Positions 9,764 to 20,938 of a DNA stretch of 64,000 nt are shown here, piece after piece. The translations under genes were made by a program, and so were the position numbers. The first letter of the stretch is position 1. Every line of letters begins with the position of its first letter. This DNA comes from Plotosus lineatus (lineage: Eukaryota; Chordata; Actinopteri; Siluriformes; Plotosidae): the NCBI GenBank assembly GCA_024760905.1, contig CM045733.1, positions 31,375,001-31,439,000 on the forward strand. Direction: 5' to 3'. The notes under the pieces were generated by a model. It saw only the letters and a program-made list of their open reading frames with translations. It did no database searches and was not told where the DNA came from.

Positions 9764-10852
9764 AGTTTGGTTTCATGCCAAGAAAGAGCACCACAGATGC
9801 AGTGTTTGCCTTGAGGATGTTAATAGAGAAGTACAGAGAAGGTCAGACGGAGCTGCATTGTGTCTTTGTGGATCTGGAGAAAGCATATAACAGGGTGCCG
9901 AGAGAGGAATTGTGGTATTGCATGAGGAAGTCTGGAGTGGCAGAGAAGTATGTTAGAGTGGTGCAGGACATGTATGAGAGATGTAAGTCAGTGGTGAGGT
10001 GTGCTGTCGGTCTGACAGAAGAGTTCAAGGTGGAAGTGGGACTGCATCAAGGGTCAGCTCTGAGCCCCTTCTGGTTTGCTATGGTGATGGACAGGCTCAC
10101 AGACAAGGTTAGACAAGATTCCCCATGGACTCTGATGTTTGCAGATGACATTGTGTTCTGTAGTGAGAGCAGAGAACAAGTGCAGGAAAATCTAGAGAGG
10201 TGGAGGTATGCCCTGGAAAGGAGGGGAATGAAGGTTAGCCTCAGTAAGACAGAATACATGTGTATGAATGACAAGGACCCAAGAGGAATGGTGAGGTTAC
10301 AGGGTGCAGAGGTAAGGAAGGTGGAGGACTTTAAGTACTTAGGCTCAACAATCCAGAGCAGTGGAGAGTGTGGAAAAGAGGTGAAGAAGCGTGTGCAAGC
10401 AGGTTGGAATGGTTGGAGAAAAGTGTCCAGTGTGATGTGTGATAGGAGGGTATCAGCAAGAATGAAAGGAAAAGTGTACAAGACGGTGATGAGGCCAGCA
10501 ATATTGTATGGTTTAGAAACAGTGGCCCTGGAGAAAAGAGGGGAGGCAGAGCTGGAGGTAGCAGAGATGAAAATGTTGAGGTTCTCTTTGGGAGTAACAA
10601 GGATGGATAGGATCAGGAATGAGTACATCAGTGGGACAGCACATGTAAGACATTTTGGAGACAAGTCAGAGAGGCTAGATTGAGATGGTTTGGACATGTA
10701 CAGAGGAGGGATAGTGAGTATATTGGTCGTAGGATTCTGAGGTTGGAACTACCAGGCAGTAGGCCTACAGGAAGACCAAAGAAACGATTCATGGATGTAG
10801 ATGATTCGCTGTGGCGACCCCTGAAGGGAAAAGCCGAAAGGAAAAGAAGAAG
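9764..10852 (+). mobile_element. LINE-R copy 1, 5'-truncated
   Basis: This copy starts inside the reverse transcriptase (QFGFMPRKS, from about 9764) and runs to the LINE-R 3' end, GATTCGCTGTGGCGACCCC followed by GCCGAAAGGAAAAGAAGAAG. A long (TA)n array starts directly at the 3' end. About 65 bp near 10797 are missing compared with copies 3 and 5. The missing stretch lies just before the conserved 3' end. Confidence 0.9.
9775..10683 (+). pseudogene. LINE-R ORF2 fragment: reverse transcriptase palm and thumb
   Basis: This is the longest uninterrupted reverse transcriptase piece among the LINE-R copies (302 residues). From the first methionine it shows FVDLEKAYN with Asp33 (motif A), GLHQGSALSP at about 90-98, and the catalytic FADD at 122-125. 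A thumb and C-terminal region with KYLGSTIQSSGECGKEV follows. A one-base deletion near 10669 (GACAAGTCAG against GACAAAGTCAG in copy 4) shifts the frame. The homologous C-terminus (RWFGHVQRRDSEYIG) continues in another frame from 10680. The endonuclease domain and the N-terminal part of the reverse transcriptase are absent through 5' truncation, so the product could not be functional. The type resembles RTE-clade elements. Confidence 0.88.

Positions 10853-10916
<64 letters not shown>
10853..10916. repeat. (TA)n microsatellite
   Basis: About 30 uninterrupted TA units lie between the 3' end of LINE-R copy 1 and the tail of the next SINE-1. Confidence 0.97.
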
Positions 10917-10918
<2 letters not shown>

Positions 10919-11163
10919 CATTTTCTGTCACCACTTCATCCTAATTAGGCTCACGGGGAGGCTGGTGCCCATCCCAGCCAACTCAGGGTGAGGGCAGCGT
11001 ACACCCTGGACAGCTCGCCAGGCCATCGCAGGGTGGAAACACGCTGACGGCTTTGCAGCTACTCTTTACGAAAGTCAGCAATGGTTCTTTTACATGCCTT
11101 TATACCTTAAACTTTAATACCACTAGACCGATAATATCTTATACCACTAGACCACCACTGCCT
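10917..11163 (-). mobile_element. SINE-1 with tail N, internally rearranged
   Basis: Tail N is at the left (TTCATTTTCTGTCACCACTTC) and the body and head follow on the minus strand to CCACCACTGCC at 11163. The part of the body next to the head is replaced by a short TA-rich stretch. The head motif ACCACTAGACC occurs twice (near 11121 and 11145), which suggests a local duplication or a template jump. Confidence 0.8.
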
Positions 11164-11262
11164 CCTATATATATAATATATAATATATATGCCTCCTATA
11201 TATATAAAATATATAATCCTATATATATATATATATATATTTATTTATTTATTTATTTATTT
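11164..11262. repeat. TA-rich and (TTTA)n simple repeat
   Basis: Irregular TATATA tracts, a repeated TGCCTCCTATATATAT unit and then (ATTT)n are visible. This is low-complexity sequence beside a SINE end. Confidence 0.85.
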
Positions 11263-12336
11263 AAACTCATTAGATTCATTTAAGTAAACAAATACAGTCC
11301 TCTTTTTGCAGTTTACATTTATAGTGCTAAAGCTGTTTAATGAACTATCTTCAAATGCTTTGCGATTCTTACATAAATAAGTAAACAATTACAGAATGAC
11401 CCAGAAGGTAATGGTTATTCAGGCAGCATGTTTTAAATAATGGCACAAATAATGTAACACTTTTATTGAAGACAGCAAAAACTTTTCTGGTTATTCATCT
11501 TTGTGAAGCTTTTCTTTATACGGGTAATTAATTTTCCAACCCCGCTTGCTTGCCAATTAAACAATAGAAAACACTATTTACAAAAGTCCACACAAAAATT
11601 TCTGGCCTTGTTACAAACAGTAGAAAAGACGCTGGAAAAGTGGTTATCTTTAACTGCAGCCATATCTGGATTCCAAAACACAGCTGCAAACAATGATGAG
11701 TTGTTAGTTCAAGCATGATGTGAACTATAGTTTAAAGTGTTGTCTCAAGTTTTCAGTTTATAAATAGTTTGCAAACATTACATCTATGTTAGTTTTGGTT
11801 GTTTTTGCAAAGATTTCAAATGGTAGTCAAACCATAATCCGAATGTGTCAGATTGGGTTGTTTATAGTCATACAATGCCTCTCCCCCATAAGTTCATTTA
11901 TAAGCACGACACATGTGCTTCAACTTAAAAAAAACAACAATACACCTAACTGCATTTGGATGAATCTACTGAATTTGCTGAAAGTGGTACAATCTTGTCT
12001 ACAGTAAAAGGCCATATGTGTGTGTCACATCCATACTGTGGATGAGCTTTATCATGAGACTTTAATGGATAGAAGTAATTGCATTTTATTATCTGCCTTT
12101 AAAATCTATGGTTTAATGAGTCAGTCTAAATAATTAATGCACAAGGACAGCAGGATTTATTTGACCTCTGGGTAGCTTTCCATTTGGTTGTGTTTTCTCT
12201 GTCATTCTGTCTCCCTGACTACTGCATTAGTATCTCAGTTGTTATTTATTTATTAATAAAGGGCAGGTTTTACTCAAAGACAACATATGCTGCGTTTCCT
12301 ATCATGACTCTGTGGGGTTTTTTCTACACTGTATGA
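11263..12336. other. AT-rich stretch, nothing recognised
   Basis: No domain-bearing frame, RNA or repeat family is recognised. Confidence 0.45.
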
Positions 12337-12617
12337 GTCAAGCAAGGGAAAGTATTACCTCTGCATTTGACCCATCCAGCATGAGCACACATACACACAG
12401 ACCAGTGGGCTGCCATACACATTGGGGCACCTAGAGAGCAGTTGGGGATTAGGTACCTTGCTCAAGAAAATGCCAGCCATAAAAGTGGAAGAAGGGAAAG
12501 TGCCATTCACCCCACCCCCCATCCCCGCACCATTCATTTTTCTTGCTGGTTCGGGAATTGAACCAGCGATCTTTCAATACGAAAGCTGCTTCTCATACCA
12601 TTAGGCTGCAGCATCCC
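12337..12617 (-). mobile_element. SINE-3, reverse copy
   Basis: The reverse complement starts with a tRNA-like head (CAGCCTAATGGTATGAGAAG, box B-like GGTTCAATTCCCG) and ends in the SINE-3 terminus (ATGCAGAGGTAATACTTTCC). Short CACATACACACA repeats occupy the place of the long GT array in the copy at 8030. Confidence 0.7.
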
Positions 12618-12796
12618 AAGATTTGGTCCAAATTAAAGAAACTGTTCTACTATTAAACATATACAAACTGAGTGATTAGTATTTTTGTCTATGTGGTATG
12701 ATAAGTTTTTCGCATAACCAGCATCACTGTCTACATTTCCCAATTATTTAGCAATAACACTTATGTAATGGGGCATTCTGGTGCAAATTTTTTCTT

Positions 12797-12924
12797 CATT
12801 TATTTTCTAAGTTGATTATTCCAAATTAGAGTTGTGGTGAGGCTGGCGCCCATCTCAGCCAACTCTTGGTGAGGGCATGCTACACCTTGTGCAGCTTGCC
12901 AGGCCATCAGAGGGCCAACAGACA

Positions 12925-12982
<58 letters not shown>

Positions 12983-13122
12983 ATTAGCCTACTGTGCATG
13001 TTTTGGACTGTGGGAGGAACCAAGAGTACCTGGTGAAAACCCAGGCCAGCAAGTGGGGAATCGAAAACAGCAGTACTTGCTCTGAGATGAACTTGCTAAC
13101 CACTGTCTGTGCCACTATGTTG
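12797..13122 (-). mobile_element. SINE-2 with tail N and an internal (CA)n array
   Basis: The left end is tail N (GAGGCTGGCGCCCATCTCAG). The right end is a degenerate SINE-2 head (GTGGTTAGCAAGTTC on the minus strand). A (CA)n array (about 12904-12980) lies between tail and body. This copy shows that tail N is shared between SINE-1 and SINE-2. Confidence 0.72.
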
Positions 13123-13265
13123 CATTATTATCAGTTTTTTTCATAACAGCTAACACAGATTTAGCCAAAGCTTCAACTGGTCCACAGCTGGCAAGGTGCT
13201 TCCTCCCTGGCCAGCATGACCACTATGAAAACCAGCAAGATTTCAGTCTCTGCAATAACCCCTAA

Positions 13266-13540
13266 CTCAGTGGTGGGCTAGTGGTATAGGGTGCTGGATC
13301 GCTGATCCTACAGTTGGGGGTTCAAGTCCCACTCTCCACAAGGTTGTCCCTGCCCCCTGCCCCCCTCACCTCCCCAGTGCAGCTAACTGGGTTATCAAAG
13401 GCCGGTCATGTCTCTCACTGTCTATGGTGAGAGGTTCATGTAAAAGAACCATTGCTGACTTTCATAAAGAGTAGCTGCAAAGCCATCAGTGTGGCGAACC
13501 CCGAAAAAAGGGGAAAAGCTGAAAGGAAAAGCAGAAGGAG
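13266..13540 (+). mobile_element. SINE-1 with a shortened tail R
   Basis: The head (box B-like GGTTCAAGTCC) and body are complete. From the body motif CATCAGTGTG the sequence jumps directly to GTGGCGAACCCCG and GCTGAAAGGAAAAGCAGAAG, the very 3' end of tail R. The LINE-R leader-like segment seen in other tail R copies is missing. The joint falls on a shared GTG, consistent with a microhomology deletion or a template switch. Confidence 0.8.
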
Positions 13541-13670
13541 ATATTGGTTATCAGGCCAGCCAACCCACCACTGTGTTCCAACTAATGCTGAAACTTCAAA
13601 ACTGCAAGTAAAAAAAAGGTTCAGATGAAAATATGCACATTTTAAGATGTATCACAGGGATCCCAGACGT

Positions 13671-16226
13671 CCACTTCTTCTTGTCCTTTCGGCTTTTCCC
13701 TTCAGGGGTCGCCACAGCGAATCATCTGCCTCCATCTCACCGTATACTCTGCATCTTTTTCTCTTACACCAACTGCCTTCATGTCCTCCTTCACCACATC
13801 CATGAATTGTCTCTTTGGTCTTCCTCTAGGTCTTCTGTCTGGTAGGTCCAACCTCAACATCCTACTGCCAATATATTCACTATCCCTCCTCTGTACTTGT
13901 CCAAACCATCTCAATTTAGCCTCTCTGACTTTGTCTCCAAAACGTCTTACATGTGCTGACCATCTGATGTGCTCATTCCTGATCCGATCCATCCTCGTTA
14001 CTCCCAAACGAGATACAACATCGCTGGTCTCAACACCATCTTGTACACTTTTCCTTTCATTTTTGCCGATACCTTCCTATCACACATCACACCGGACACT
14101 TTTCTCCAACCATTCCAACCAGCCTGCACACGCTTCTTCACCTCTTTTCCACATTCTCCATTGCTCTGGATTGTTGAGCCCAAGTACTTAAAATCCTCCA
14201 CCTTCCTTATCTCTGCTCCTTGTAACCTCACCGTTCCTGTTGGGTCCTTGGCATTCATACACATGTATTCTGTCTTACTGAGGCTAACCTTCATTCCCCT
14301 CCTTTCCAGGGCAAAATCTCTAGATTTTCCTGCACTTGTTCTCTGGTCTCACTACAGATCACAATGTCATCTGCAAACATCAGAGTCCATGGAGATTCTT
14401 GCTTAACCTCGTCTGTCAGCCTGTCCATCACCAATCTACTGCTTCCTCTCCTAGACACTGCCATACCTCCACCAGTATGTCATCAGGGCCAACTGCCTTT
14501 CCATTCCTCAGCCTCTTCAATGCCCTCCTCACTTCACCCTTACCAATCTTTGCTACTTCCTGGTCCTCAACAATCACCTCTTCTACTCTTTTTTTCTCTC
14601 TCATTTTCCTCATTCATCAGCTCTTCAAAGTACTCTTTCCATCTTCCCAGGACACTTCTGTCATCAGTCAATACATTTCCCTCTCTGTCCTTAATCACTC
14701 TAACTTGCTGCACATCCTTCCCATCTCTATTGCTCTGCTGTGCCAACCTGAATAAATCATTTTCTCCCGCTTTACTTTCCAACCAAGCATACAAGTCATC
14801 ATACGCCCTCTGTTTGGCCTTTGACACCGCTACCTTTGCCTTACCTGTGTCTCCCTGTACTTCTGTTTACTCTCTTCGGTCCTCTCTATGTCCCACTTCT
14901 TCTTAGCTAACCTCTTCCTTTGTACACACTCCTGCACTTCATCATTCCACCACTAAGTCTCCTTATCTCCCCTCCTTCCAGATGACACACCAAGTATTCT
15001 CCTATCTGTCTCCCTGATAGTAGTTGTTGTTGTACAGTAGATGCTGTAGTTGTCCAGTCATCTGGAAGCACTTCCTGACCACCCAAGCCTGTTTCAACTT
15101 TTCCTTGAAGACAACACAACACTCCTCCTTTTTCAGCTTCCACCACTTTGTCTTCTGCTCTGCCTTTGCCTTCTTCACCTTCCTCACCATCAGCGTCATC
15201 CTGCACACCACCATCCTATGCTGTTTGGCAACACTTTCACCCGCTACTACTTTTCAGTCACTGACTTCCTTCAAATTACATCGCCTACACAAGATGTAGT
15301 CTACCTGTGTGCTCCTACCTCCGCTTTTATAAGTCACTCTATGCTCCTCTCTCTTCTGGAAGAAAGTATTTACCACAGCCATTTCCATCCTTTTTGCAAA
15401 ATCTACCAACATCTGTCCTTCTGTGTTCCTGTCCTGGATACCAAACCTGCCCATCACTTCCTCGTCTCCTCTGTTTCCTGCACCAACATGTCCATTGAAG
15501 TCTGCCTCAATGACTACTCTTTCATCTTTGGGGGTATTCTGCATCACTACATCTAACTCACTCCAGAATCTCTCCTTCTCTTCTAGCTCACATCCTGTCT
15601 GTGGGGCATAAGCACAAACAACATTGAACACCATGCCTTCAATTTCTAACTTGAGACTCATCACTCTGTCTGACACTCTTTTCACTTCTAGAACATTCCT
15701 GACAAACTCCTCCTTCAAGATGACCCCTACTCCATTTCTCTTCCCATTCACACCATGAAAAAACAGCTTAAACCCTGCTCCTATGCTTCTAGCCTTGCTA
15801 TCTTTCCACCTGGTCTCTTGAACACACCATATGTCCACCTTCCTCCTCTGCATCATGTCAGTCAGCTCTCTACCTTTTCCTGTCATAGTTCCAACATTCA
15901 AAGTCCCTACTCTCAGTTCTAGACTCCTGCCTCTCCTCTTCTCTCTCTGCCTACGGACACGCCTCCCGCCTCTCCTTCTTCGACGTCTTCGACCAACAGT
16001 AGTCCAATTTCCACCAGCACCCTGTTGGTTAACAGCACTGATGGCGGTCGTTGTTAACCCAGGCCTCGACCGATCCGGTATGAGTTTTGTTTTGACCATT
16101 TGCATTTTTATTGTGGCAGAAGTTTTACGCTGGATGCCCTTCCTGTCGCAACCCTCTGCATTTATCCGGGCTTGGGACTGGCATAAGGGGGAGAGACACT
16201 GGTTAGTGCCCCCTCCGCCTCATGGC
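13671..16226 (-). mobile_element. LINE-R copy 2, full-length ends with internal deletions
   Basis: The minus strand begins at GCCATGAGGCGGAGGGGGCA (16226), the same 5' start as copy 5, and ends in the LINE-R 3' terminus at about 13671. About 540 bp are missing near 14432, where copy 5 encodes the N-terminal and motif A part of the reverse transcriptase. A second deletion of roughly 90 bp lies near 14020. I found no convincing target duplication. A possible duplication is masked by the simple tail. Confidence 0.88.
13700..16105 (-). pseudogene. LINE-R ORF2: endonuclease, broken reverse transcriptase
   Basis: The first 283 codons (16105-15254) encode an APE-type endonuclease after a basic arginine-rich stretch. 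Visible motifs are VGTLNV, VQETRW, YAPQ, ADFNGH and TQVDYI, covering the metal-binding and catalytic positions. One oddity is IEADFNGH where copy 5 has IGADFNGH. Downstream, linker pieces lie in different frames (15214-15002, 14827-14567, 14613-14428). The sequence then jumps to FADDIVICSE-like sequence after a deletion that removes motif A. Frameshifts and deletions exclude function. The methionine at 16105 aligns with the internal methionine of copy 5 at 37026. Confidence 0.85.
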
Positions 16227-16351
16227 TGCATTTCTTACCCAAGCATAGACTACTCTATATTACAATTTGTGTGTTTGCCCTGTTGTTTCACATTTAATAT
16301 ATAATTTGATGTATAAATGACATTATGAAATAACATATGTAGTTTTCTAGC

Positions 16352-16472
16352 GTCTTGGAATGGATTAAGAGTATTTACATTATTTGTCATGGGGAAAATA
16401 GATTCAGAATTCGAACAAATCGCTATTCGAACAGCCTTCTGGAACGAATTGTGTCTTGTATTACCCTAGAGT

Positions 16473-16478
<6 letters not shown>
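16352..16478. mobile_element. Tigger-like fragment
   Basis: The sequence AATTCGAACAAATCGCTATT followed by CGAACAGCCTTCTGGAACGA resembles the arm of a Tigger-type inverted repeat (compare 18888 and 4486). No second end is found. A run of about 31 T follows directly (16474-16504). Confidence 0.5.
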
Positions 16479-16508
<30 letters not shown>

Positions 16509-16540
16509 ATGATTGGCTTCCTGTACATGGCGGTGATGTT

Positions 16541-16660
16541 ATAGTATTCATTCATTTTCTGATCTCAATTAGAGTCACGGGGGCTGGCACTCATCTCAGC
16601 CAAATAGGTTGAGGACAGGGTACACCTTGGACAACTAACCAGGCCATCACAGGGAAGAAA
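16541..16660 (-). mobile_element. Tail N fragment
   Basis: Only the 3' tail of a SINE-1 or SINE-2 is present on the minus strand (from ATTCATTTTCTGATCTCAAT to CCAGGCCATCACAGGG). Head and body are absent, so the copy was strongly 5'-truncated. Confidence 0.7.
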
Positions 16661-17152
16661 TGAAGGCCTGTTTTAGTAACTCTTTTATTAAATGGGTACC
16701 AAAAAAAATCAAATTAGCAAATGTTTGATTCAAAAAGATTACTATATTGCTTTACGTAATGATATGCTCCAAAGCAGTGGTCTGATAGAAAGAAACAACA
16801 ATGAATAACAGTTAAAACTGTGATTGAACAAATCAGAATATTTTTCTTTTTTCAGGTGAGCTTTGTTGTAATTATCAATAGCACACCTTGATAATGTGGT
16901 ACTGTTTCTTGATTGTCTGCAAAAGGAACAAAAGAAACCATGAGAAATGGTTAATGGTCTAAAACCAACTATTTTGGATACTGTAAGGCAAATGAGATTT
17001 CGTGTTTAAGCACTTGAAAGGATGGCAAATCTGTTTGGCTATATTATTTTATTTTTTAACTAAATGTGATTACGACAAATGAAATACAACTCCTAGTTGG
17101 ATAAATTAGACAGTTACAGTTGAAAAATAATAATTTCTATATTTATTTACTC
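16661..17152. other. AT-rich stretch, nothing recognised
   Basis: No gene or repeat family is recognised between the tail N fragment and the target duplication of LINE-R copy 3. Confidence 0.45.
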
Positions 17153-17170
17153 ATGTTTTGTTCTCATATT

Positions 17171-18216
17171 CTTCTTCTTTTCCTTTCGGCTGTTCCCTTC
17201 AGGGGTCGCCACAGCAAATAATCCGCCTCCATCTCACCCTGTCCTCTGCATCTTCTTTTCTGACTCCAATGACCTTCATGTCTTCCTTCACCACATCCAT
17301 AAATCTCTTCTTTGGTCTTCCTCTAGGCCTTCTGCCTGGTAGTTCCAACCTCAGCATCCTACTACCAATATATTCACTATCCCTCCTCTGTACATGTCCA
17401 AACCATCTCAATCTAGCCTCTCTGACTTTGTCTCCAAAACCTCTTACATGGGCTGTCCCTCTGATACACTAATTTCTGATCCTATCCATCCTCGTTACTC
17501 CCAAAGAGAACCTCAACATTTTCATCTCTGCTACCTCCAGCTCTGCCTCCTGTCTTTTCCTCAGCGCCACTGTTTCTAAGCCATACAACATCGCTGGCCT
17601 CATCACCATCTTGTACACTTTTCCTTTCATTCTTGCTGATACTCACCTCTCGCACATCACACCGGACACTTTTCTCCAACCATTCCAACCTGCCTGCACA
17701 CGCTTCTTCACCTCTTTTCCACACTCTCTATTGCTCTGGAATGTTGAGCCTAAGTACTTAAAATCCTCCACCTTCATTATCTCTGCTCCCTGTAACATCA
17801 CCGTTCCTCCTGGGTCCTTCTCATTCATACACATGTATTCTGATTTTCTGAGGCTAACCTTCATTCCTCTCCTTTCCGGGGCATACGTCCACCTCTCTAG
17901 ATTTTCCTCCACTTGTTCTCTGCTCTCACTACAGATCACAATGTCATCTGCAAACATCATAGTCCAAGGAAATTCTTGCCTAACCTCGTCTGTCAGCCTG
18001 TCCATCACCATCGCAAACAAGAAGGGGCTCAGAGCTGATCCTTGATACAGTCCCACCTCCACCTTGAATTCGTCGGTCACGCCGACAGCACACCTCACCA
18101 CTGTCTTACATCTCTCATACATGTCCTGCACCACTCTAACATACTTCTCTGCCACTCCAGCCTTCCTCATGCAATACCACAATTCTTCTCTTGGCACCCT
18201 GTCATATGCTTATCAT
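17171..18216 (-). mobile_element. LINE-R copy 3, 5'-truncated, with target duplication
   Basis: The minus strand runs from ACAGGGTGCCAAGAGAAGAA (about 18206) to the LINE-R 3' end. An 18-bp near-perfect direct repeat (17 of 18 identical) flanks it: ATGTTTTGTTCTCATATT at 17153-17170 and ATGTTTTGTTCTAATATT at 18217-18234. This shows that 5' truncation happened at insertion and gives the typical target duplication length for this LINE. Confidence 0.92.
17199..18197 (-). pseudogene. LINE-R ORF2 C-terminal half
   Basis: An open frame of 184 codons (18197-17643) starts at PREELWYCMRK and contains GLYQGSALSP (a Y replaces the H of other copies) and the catalytic FADD, followed by KYLGSTFQSN. The frame shifts near 17640. 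The C-terminus (RWFGHVQRRDSEYIGSRML, 17411-17199) continues in a different frame. Motif A with its first catalytic aspartate is lost by truncation. Confidence 0.85.
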
Positions 18217-18234
18217 ATGTTTTGTTCTAATATT

Positions 18235-18887
18235 AAGTATCTTATAGTTCCTGAATTAATTAAAGAGCCCTCCTCCAATGTTTTATATATTTTCAGAATG
18301 TCGATTGAGGACATACAGAAAGTGAAATTTGATTATGAAAAAGAGGGAAAGTATGCAAATTATTATTTTTGTAATTTATATTTTTATTTAAATTAAATAA
18401 CCTAATATTTGGTGTATCAGAAGGGACAGTAAGTGTGGGTAACAAGTCAGAATCTAAATTTATTCATTTTGCTATGGTACTGAAAACAGCCATCAAGGAC
18501 TCACTCTCACCCTGTATACCAACGACTCCACCAGCATGCCCTCTACTAATCGCTCCGTTTCTCATTCACATACAGACACACATGGATAGTATGTAACTCA
18601 AAAATGATACATTACATAGCCATCACTGATATATTGGCATATTCAAGAAAATTTAAGAAGAATCATTCATTAAATTCTTAATGCATGCAGGGTCAGTATT
18701 TTCAAATAAAAACATTAAAAGTAAAGTGGTTTATGGCAAAATCTCTGAATCACAAATTTTTACCCAGTAATCCATAAGTGGCAAAATGAAGGCCTTGGGC
18801 CACATCTGGCCTGCCAGCTCATTTTTATATGTCCCACAAAGATTTTCAAAGACTATAATGATTGAAAATTCTTTGCATTGTCCATTA
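18235..18887. other. AT-rich stretch, nothing recognised
   Basis: No gene or repeat family is recognised. Short frames lack any known motif. Confidence 0.45.
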
Positions 18888-19584
18888 TAGTGGAACCTCT
18901 GTGGTCGAACAACTCTTTCGTGAAATAAATTGGAGTTTGATCAAAAAATATGAGGAAAATATGCCTTGCTGTTCAAACAAATTATCAGAGTTCAAATAGA
19001 GCAGAGCTGAGTGTGTTGACTGCTGCTCAGTGTATAATACATTGAACAGTCATTGAGAGAGTCTGGTACTGCATATTGTGTTCATGCATTATGTTATGGC
19101 TACTTTAACTCTTAACCCTGGGTCCTAAGAAAAGCAGCAGCAATTTTACTGGAACGGAAAAGAGAAAAGTCGTGAAAACAGGAAGAATCAACTACGATGA
19201 AGAGACAGAGAAGGGAAAAAACTGCCATGCCCCCTCAAAGCAATAACCTGTCCCCTGTCTCTCCCTCTCATCCATCCACATATGCTGACACATCACAACC
19301 TGAAAGTTATGCACTGTACACAAATGCAGTGCATAATTAGGTTAATTATTATTTACTATTCTTATGTTTTACTCTGTTGTACAATAATGTATATAGTGTA
19401 TATTAATATTTTTCATAAATACACCTCATTTTCAAATAATATACAAGTGAAATAGACATTTATCTGAACGCATTAATCAAATTAACTATTTCTTATGGGA
19501 AATATTGCTTCACTCTTCGAACAAAACAAGCAAGCTACCATATTTTTTAAATTAATTTTGTTCGACCATTGAGGTTCTCCGGTA
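18888..19584. mobile_element. Tigger/pogo-like MITE
   Basis: The left end TAGTGGAACCTCTGTGGTCG and the complement of the right end (GGAGAACCTCAATGGTCGAA, ending near 19584) form an inverted repeat that continues into AACAA. Inside are Tigger-like arms (TTCGTGAAATAAATTGGAGT) and a lysine-rich coding scrap near 19130-19200. No transposase core is present, so it would have needed a transposase in trans. The outermost bases of both ends have decayed. Confidence 0.65.
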
Positions 19585-19684
19585 CCATGAAGCATAATTT
19601 ATCATCCTTCCACAAGGTGGCAGCAGTCTATATTTCAAGTAAACGGCTTTTCATTCATGACTCAAGAAAGATTCCATTCTAACT

Positions 19685-20930
19685 CAGTGGTTCTCGATTT
19701 CCCCCGCCCCCCACCCCCGAAGAGGAAAGTATTTGCCCCACCCACCCACCCCACCAAATAGTGTCATTTGTCTATAAAGTTGTTATAAGTAATCCTCTGC
19801 ATAACACTGTATCCTTATTAACATTATGGAATACAAAAAAGGAAGAAATATAGATCAACTTCCAACAAAGTATAACTTTTAACAATTTTTTAGTCTTTAA
19901 ACAAAAAGGTTTAAAGTGCATTAATTTGCCTGAAATTAAAATGTATCTTTATTTATACTGTAAACATTTTTGACCAACAATTTGAACCATTCGATACTGA
20001 AATAAAATTAAATAAAATCCATAAATAATAATACATTCACATTGATCAGCAACATTAACTCAGGAGCACAATAGATAAAACGCTTTAATCAACAAAAAAA
20101 TGAATGAAACAATTTGTATTATTTTTTTGTTCAAATGATTAAGTCAAGATTAATGGCTACAATGAGCACGTTTTGCAGTGCACAGCTTTTCAAAGCCATG
20201 TTTAAAGCATGATACTGCAACTTTCGGTTCCTGCTCAATTCCTGCTCAATCCTGAACTGGGACCTGGACTTATTTTCGCAGCAGTGATGTCATCCAGCAT
20301 GACAGAGACCATGTCTGCTACAGGTAGTATCAGTTCCTCTGCTATGCTGTGGGGTTTTCTGCACTAAGCAATTTGGTACGCCACCTTATATGACGCTGAC
20401 AGAGCTTGCTGGTTTGCTGCAGTAGCATTCACAAAGAGTTGTTGGTAATATTTGGCACGTTTTCGCTGAAAAAACTCAAGCGGCTTATCAGTGTGATCAA
20501 GGTGTGATGTCTAAGTGACACGTTCATTTACAGTATTTGGCTTCATGCTGTCCACTGCCAATGTTTTCAGACACAGTAAACACAGTGATCTTTCCTCATT
20601 TCTCACCGTAGTCACAGTGAAGCCAAGTGCTACATTCGCTTCATCATACTTCCTCGACTTAGCTTTCGGGAGACTTTCGTTTCTCTCACTGTCTCGGTCT
20701 CTCTCCACCTCTCTCTTTGTCCCTTTTAAAATTCTTCCATAGTGAGTTTATTAACTTCACTTCATATTTTACCATTGAGCTAATTCTCTCTGGGCACACT
20801 CTGACAGTGAGGGAGCCACTGCTACCTACTGTAGTGGATGTACAATTACACTTTATTCGAATATGGCAAAAAAAAAAAAAAAAAGCATGTTCCCTAAGGT
20901 CACACGCGTCTCACTATTTGAGAACCACTG
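19685..20930 (-). mobile_element. hAT transposon relic with a BED-finger fragment
   Basis: The ends CAGTGGTTCTCGATTT (19685) and the complement of TATTTGAGAACCACTG (ending 20930) are inverted. The flanking octamers TTCTAACT and TCCTAAGT match at 6 of 8 positions, which fits an eroded 8-bp hAT target duplication. A minus-strand fragment (20708-20511) reads SRKYDEANVALGFTVTT and then CLLCLKTL. This is the start of a BED-type zinc finger with both cysteines (residues 43 and 46), but its histidines are lost. The rest of the transposase is deleted. Confidence 0.75.
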
Positions 20931-20938
20931 TCCTAAGT

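Noticed and set aside
10047..10697. A 216-codon minus-strand open frame
   Set aside because: It lies exactly antisense to the LINE-R reverse transcriptase. Similar antisense frames occur opposite every LINE-R copy, and the serine/leucine-rich translation is a mirror of the sense codon use.
13781..14906. Several plus-strand open frames of 136-180 codons
   Set aside because: They are antisense to LINE-R copy 2, which is coded on the minus strand.
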